This document shows positions 61,680 to 64,000 of a stretch of DNA of 64,000 bases, piece after piece. Every line of letters begins with the position of its first letter. Positions within the stretch are counted from its first letter, which is position 1. The notes beneath the pieces are model-generated. The model ran no database searches, was not told the origin of the DNA, and was given only the letters and a program-made list of their open reading frames with translations. The DNA comes from Desulfomonile tiedjei (GTDB lineage Bacteria > Desulfobacterota > Desulfomonilia > Desulfomonilales > Desulfomonilaceae): positions 396,121 to 460,120 of the forward strand of contig JACRDF010000047.1 in the NCBI GenBank assembly GCA_016212925.1, written 5' to 3'. A program made the translations under genes and the position numbers.

Positions 61680-62018
61680 CTACTTCTTTCTATATCTCTG
61701 GTCCTTTCGCGAGTAACGGGTGGTCACCTTCTGGATGTCATCTTCCGTAATCTTTTTAGCGGCTTTCAGCTCGGTGAAGATAGCGAATTCCGGACATATC
61801 AGGCTGCACAGTCCGCAGTCAACGCAGTCTTCGGCCTGAAATGCCAGTTCAGGCGGATGGTAGCCCTTTACGTTGAAGCGTTGGCTCTCCTTCAGGCATT
61901 CGTTAGGACAAAACTCGATACAGAACCCGCAACCCTTGCAACGATCCTCAATAATATGGACCGTTCCGTGAGGCATGGAATGAGCCTCGGCATCAAGAGG
62001 CAACCGCCAAAATTTCAT
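61680..62018 (-). CDS. korD: 2-oxoacid:ferredoxin oxidoreductase, delta (ferredoxin) subunit
   Basis: A 112-residue ferredoxin with two [4Fe-4S] motifs, CKGCGFCIEFCPNE (about 27-40) and CVDCGLCSLICPEF (about 66-79), and a basic C-terminal tail (SRKDQRYRKK). It is the electron outlet of KorABC. It lies 304 bp before korA; this gap carries a repeat hairpin and an AT palindrome, so the two may be separately transcribed. Confidence 0.92.
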   Translation of the reverse strand: MKFWRLPLDAEAHSMPHGTVHIIEDRCKGCGFCIEFCPNECLKESQRFNVKGYHPPELAFQAEDCVDCGLCSLICPEFAIFTELKAAKKITEDDIQKVTTRYSRKDQRYRKK

Positions 62019-62102
62019 AGGCTAAGCTCCATTGGAGACTGTCTATAAGGCTTTCAGTATAAATGTTTTTCGTCAGGAGTCAATTCGTCCTCCGAAGCGC
62101 CC

Positions 62103-63488
62103 TTATCCGAAAAGGCCCAGCAGCTTCTTCATGAAGGGCAGGCGCGTCCCGTACGGGGCATATCGAAGGTTTACGTCAAGCCAAAACGGTCTTTTGAGAA
62201 TTGATTTTTGGTTCGAAAATGTGTCGAATCCCGCCTTACCGTGGTACCGTCCCATACCGCTGTCTCCCACGCCGCCGAAGGGCAGGGATCGCGTGGAGAG
62301 ATGGACGACCGTGTCGTTGACACAGCCGCCGCCCGACGAAGTCTCACGAAGGACCCGTTCCTTGGTCTCGCTATTGTCGGAGAAAAGGTAAAGGGACAGC
62401 GGTTTAGGGCGACTGTTGACCATCTCGATTGCCTGGGACAAGGTTTCGTACTCCACCACCGGCAGAATGGGACCGAAAATCTCCGATTCCATGACCTTGT
62501 GATCCATCGACACGTTATCAATGACAGTGGGCGCGATGTATTTGTCGCCCGGATCTGTTTTTCCGCCGATTATTATGTCCCCTTCCGACATTAGGCCGGA
62601 CAGGCGTTCAAAGTGCTTGCTGTTGACGATCCTGGAGTAGTCCGGGCTCGCTTGGGGATTTTCGCCGTAGAACTTGGTTATGCAATCCTTTATGGTTTCG
62701 AGCAGATCTTTCTTGATCGCCTTGTCCACCAGCAGATAATCCGGAGCCACACAGCTCTGCCCCGCGTTGAAGAACTTTCCCCAGGTGATCCGCCGTGCAG
62801 TCACGTCCAGCCTTACGTTGCGGTCTACGATGCAGGGGCTTTTGCCGCCAAGTTCAAGTGTGCAGGGCGTGAGATGCTTAGCCGCGGCCATGGCGATTTG
62901 TTTTCCTACATTCGTGCCGCCGGTAAAGAAAATGTGGTCGAATCGGTGTTCCAGTAGGGCCTGAGCAGTTGCGCCCCCACCTTCCACAACGGTGACCAGG
63001 CCGGGATCGAAGTTTTTGCCAATCATTTCGCCCATCAGGCGGGATGTGTTGGGCGCCAGTCTCGATGGGACCACAATGGCGCAATTACCCGCGGACATTG
63101 CGGCTATCAGCGGACCGAGCGTCAACTGGATGGGGTAGTTCCACGTTCCGATGATGAGCGTGACACCAAGGGGTTCGGAATAAATGGAACTCAAGGCCGG
63201 AAAATGCACCAGCGGCGTCCACGTGCGCTTGGGTTTAGCCCAAGAGGGCAATTTGGCGCACGAGTGGTCGATCTCCTTGAGCAGCAAAGCAATTTCGCTC
63301 ACGTACGTCTCGAACCTCGACTTCTTCAAGTCCAGTCTCAGAGCTTCGTATATTGCCTCTTCGTGATCGAGTATTGCCTTTTTCAGAGCCCTTAACTGAT
63401 TGACCCGAAAGGAAACATCGTAGGTTACGCGAGTATTGAAAAATGTTCGTTGCTTCTCAACCAACGCGGCGATTTCTTGGATTTCCAT
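62103..63488 (-). CDS. Aldehyde dehydrogenase (class 3-like)
   Basis: A 461-residue NAD(P)-dependent aldehyde dehydrogenase. Catalytic C246 (NAGQSCVAPDY), general base E212 (LELGGKSP), N117 (GTWNYP) and the C-terminal LPFGGVGDSGMGRYHG are present. The lysine of the usual KPSE cofactor motif is replaced by V140 (IVVPSRLAP), which is unusual. The short length and the C-terminal hydrophobic patch (FMKKLLGLFG) fit the fatty-aldehyde/ALDH3 group, perhaps membrane-associated. It ends 85 bp before korD. Confidence 0.9.
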   Translation of the reverse strand: MEIQEIAALVEKQRTFFNTRVTYDVSFRVNQLRALKKAILDHEEAIYEALRLDLKKSRFETYVSEIALLLKEIDHSCAKLPSWAKPKRTWTPLVHFPALSSIYSEPLGVTLIIGTWNYPIQLTLGPLIAAMSAGNCAIVVPSRLAPNTSRLMGEMIGKNFDPGLVTVVEGGGATAQALLEHRFDHIFFTGGTNVGKQIAMAAAKHLTPCTLELGGKSPCIVDRNVRLDVTARRITWGKFFNAGQSCVAPDYLLVDKAIKKDLLETIKDCITKFYGENPQASPDYSRIVNSKHFERLSGLMSEGDIIIGGKTDPGDKYIAPTVIDNVSMDHKVMESEIFGPILPVVEYETLSQAIEMVNSRPKPLSLYLFSDNSETKERVLRETSSGGGCVNDTVVHLSTRSLPFGGVGDSGMGRYHGKAGFDTFSNQKSILKRPFWLDVNLRYAPYGTRLPFMKKLLGLFG

Positions 63489-63814
63489 GCCAGCTTCCTT
63501 TCTTCGGTCCTTTATGTTCCGATGAGCTGTGTCAGTTGTGGGGGGTGGCAGATTCAGGTCCCTTACTTTGCCGCTTGTACCAATTTCCTAGGTAGAACGC
63601 AACTTCCTATGGCAATCCTCGCGTCGGAAGGCGAGCCCTTTTTCATCATCGTGCCACAGACGAGTCCCGCGAGGAGCGGGACACGTCCATGGAACCAACT
63701 CTCGGTGGCATCTTCTTGGTGGCGGCCTGAGCAACGATTCGTTGCCGGTCCGGAGCGAGTTCGTTTGTTGATAAGACGGCCCGGTAAGCCCTCAGTCACG
63801 GGCGGCAAAAGATT

Positions 63815-63891
63815 GTCATTGCGAGCGAAGCGAAGCAATCTCCTGCACCGCTAAAGCCTAGATTGCTTCGTCGTTTCACTCCTCGCAATTG
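63815..63891. repeat. GTCATTGCGAGCG palindromic repeat, copy 3
   Basis: Same family as 36457 and 50222. The right end reads CCTCGCAATTG instead of CAATGAC, so it is slightly decayed. The remainder of 63489-63944 shows no gene. Confidence 0.8.
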
Positions 63892-63944
63892 TAGATGTTA
63901 GATAATTCGTGGACGAGGTATCCTCAGACAGGGGTAATAAGTCC

Positions 63945-64000
63945 ATGAGAATCAACAGCCAAGATCAGACGATAAAGAGGAACTACATCCAGAAGTACCG
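63945..64000 (+). CDS. Start of a gene cut by the window edge
   Basis: ATG at 63945 with CAGGGG about 11 bases upstream opens MRINSQDQTIKRNYIQKY, still open at the window end. Eighteen complete codons are too few to assign a family. The basic, helical sequence could be the start of a DNA-binding protein. Confidence 0.35.
   Translation, partial: MRINSQDQTIKRNYIQKY

Overview
The window reads as chromosomal DNA of a strictly anaerobic, Gram-negative bacterium, most likely a member of the Desulfobacterota (former Deltaproteobacteria; sulfate reducers and syntrophs). The evidence is two separate heterodisulfide-reductase-like (Hdr) gene sets, a MetV-type methylene-THF reductase partner, a KorABCD-type 2-oxoacid:ferredoxin oxidoreductase, a DUF169 protein, a transaldolase/glucose-6-phosphate isomerase fusion, and interspersed palindromic repeats. 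I cannot name a genus from sequence alone. No rRNA, intact tRNA, CRISPR array, prophage or intact insertion sequence was seen.

Layout. 1-943 (minus): adenine salvage, mtnP then a truncated ade. 1332-5264: a secreted four-repeat protein, a zinc alcohol dehydrogenase and a small membrane protein, with repeats between. 5513-11139 (plus): metV, a QmoA/HdrA-like flavoprotein, a QmoB-like HdrA/MvhD protein, hdrC, hdrB and, after a 139-bp gap, a lone lipoyl-carrier protein. 11347-13250: unrecognised small genes. 14043-20877 (plus): pdxS-pdxT, truA, a radical SAM protein, a hotdog thioesterase, SRP RNA, dnaX and a small Cys-motif protein. 21160-25810: a cytochrome b5/DUF2231 protein, a UbiA prenyltransferase, two methyltransferases and a B12-binding radical SAM protein, possibly a lipid-tailoring neighbourhood. 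26421-33705 (mostly minus): tal-pgi, uppP, FKBP, a zinc-ribbon protein, an S41 protease and a universal stress protein. 33922-43119: tilS, a TIM-barrel protein, DUF169, holA-permease-rsmI, and a MaoC-like gene divergent from a LysR regulator. 43120-44006: a repeat-rich patch. 44007-52516: a GAF histidine kinase coupled to a HemW-like radical SAM gene, a HEAT protein, a sugar dehydrogenase, MscS and an L,D-transpeptidase. 52944-62018 (minus): korD, then korA-korB-korC-hdrA-hdrC-hdrB-mrp, and a rhomboid protease. 62103-63488: an aldehyde dehydrogenase.

How the parts work together. Two flavin/iron-sulfur electron-transfer modules dominate. The first pairs MetV with a split HdrA, an MvhD-like domain and HdrCB, suggesting electron transfer to or from C1-folate metabolism. 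The second joins a 2-oxoacid:ferredoxin oxidoreductase to a complete HdrA(MvhD)-HdrC-HdrB set in a tightly overlapping gene string, suggesting ferredoxin produced or used by 2-oxoacid chemistry is balanced by flavin-based bifurcation or confurcation. These couplings are inferred from gene content. Short inverted-repeat families are scattered between genes throughout.
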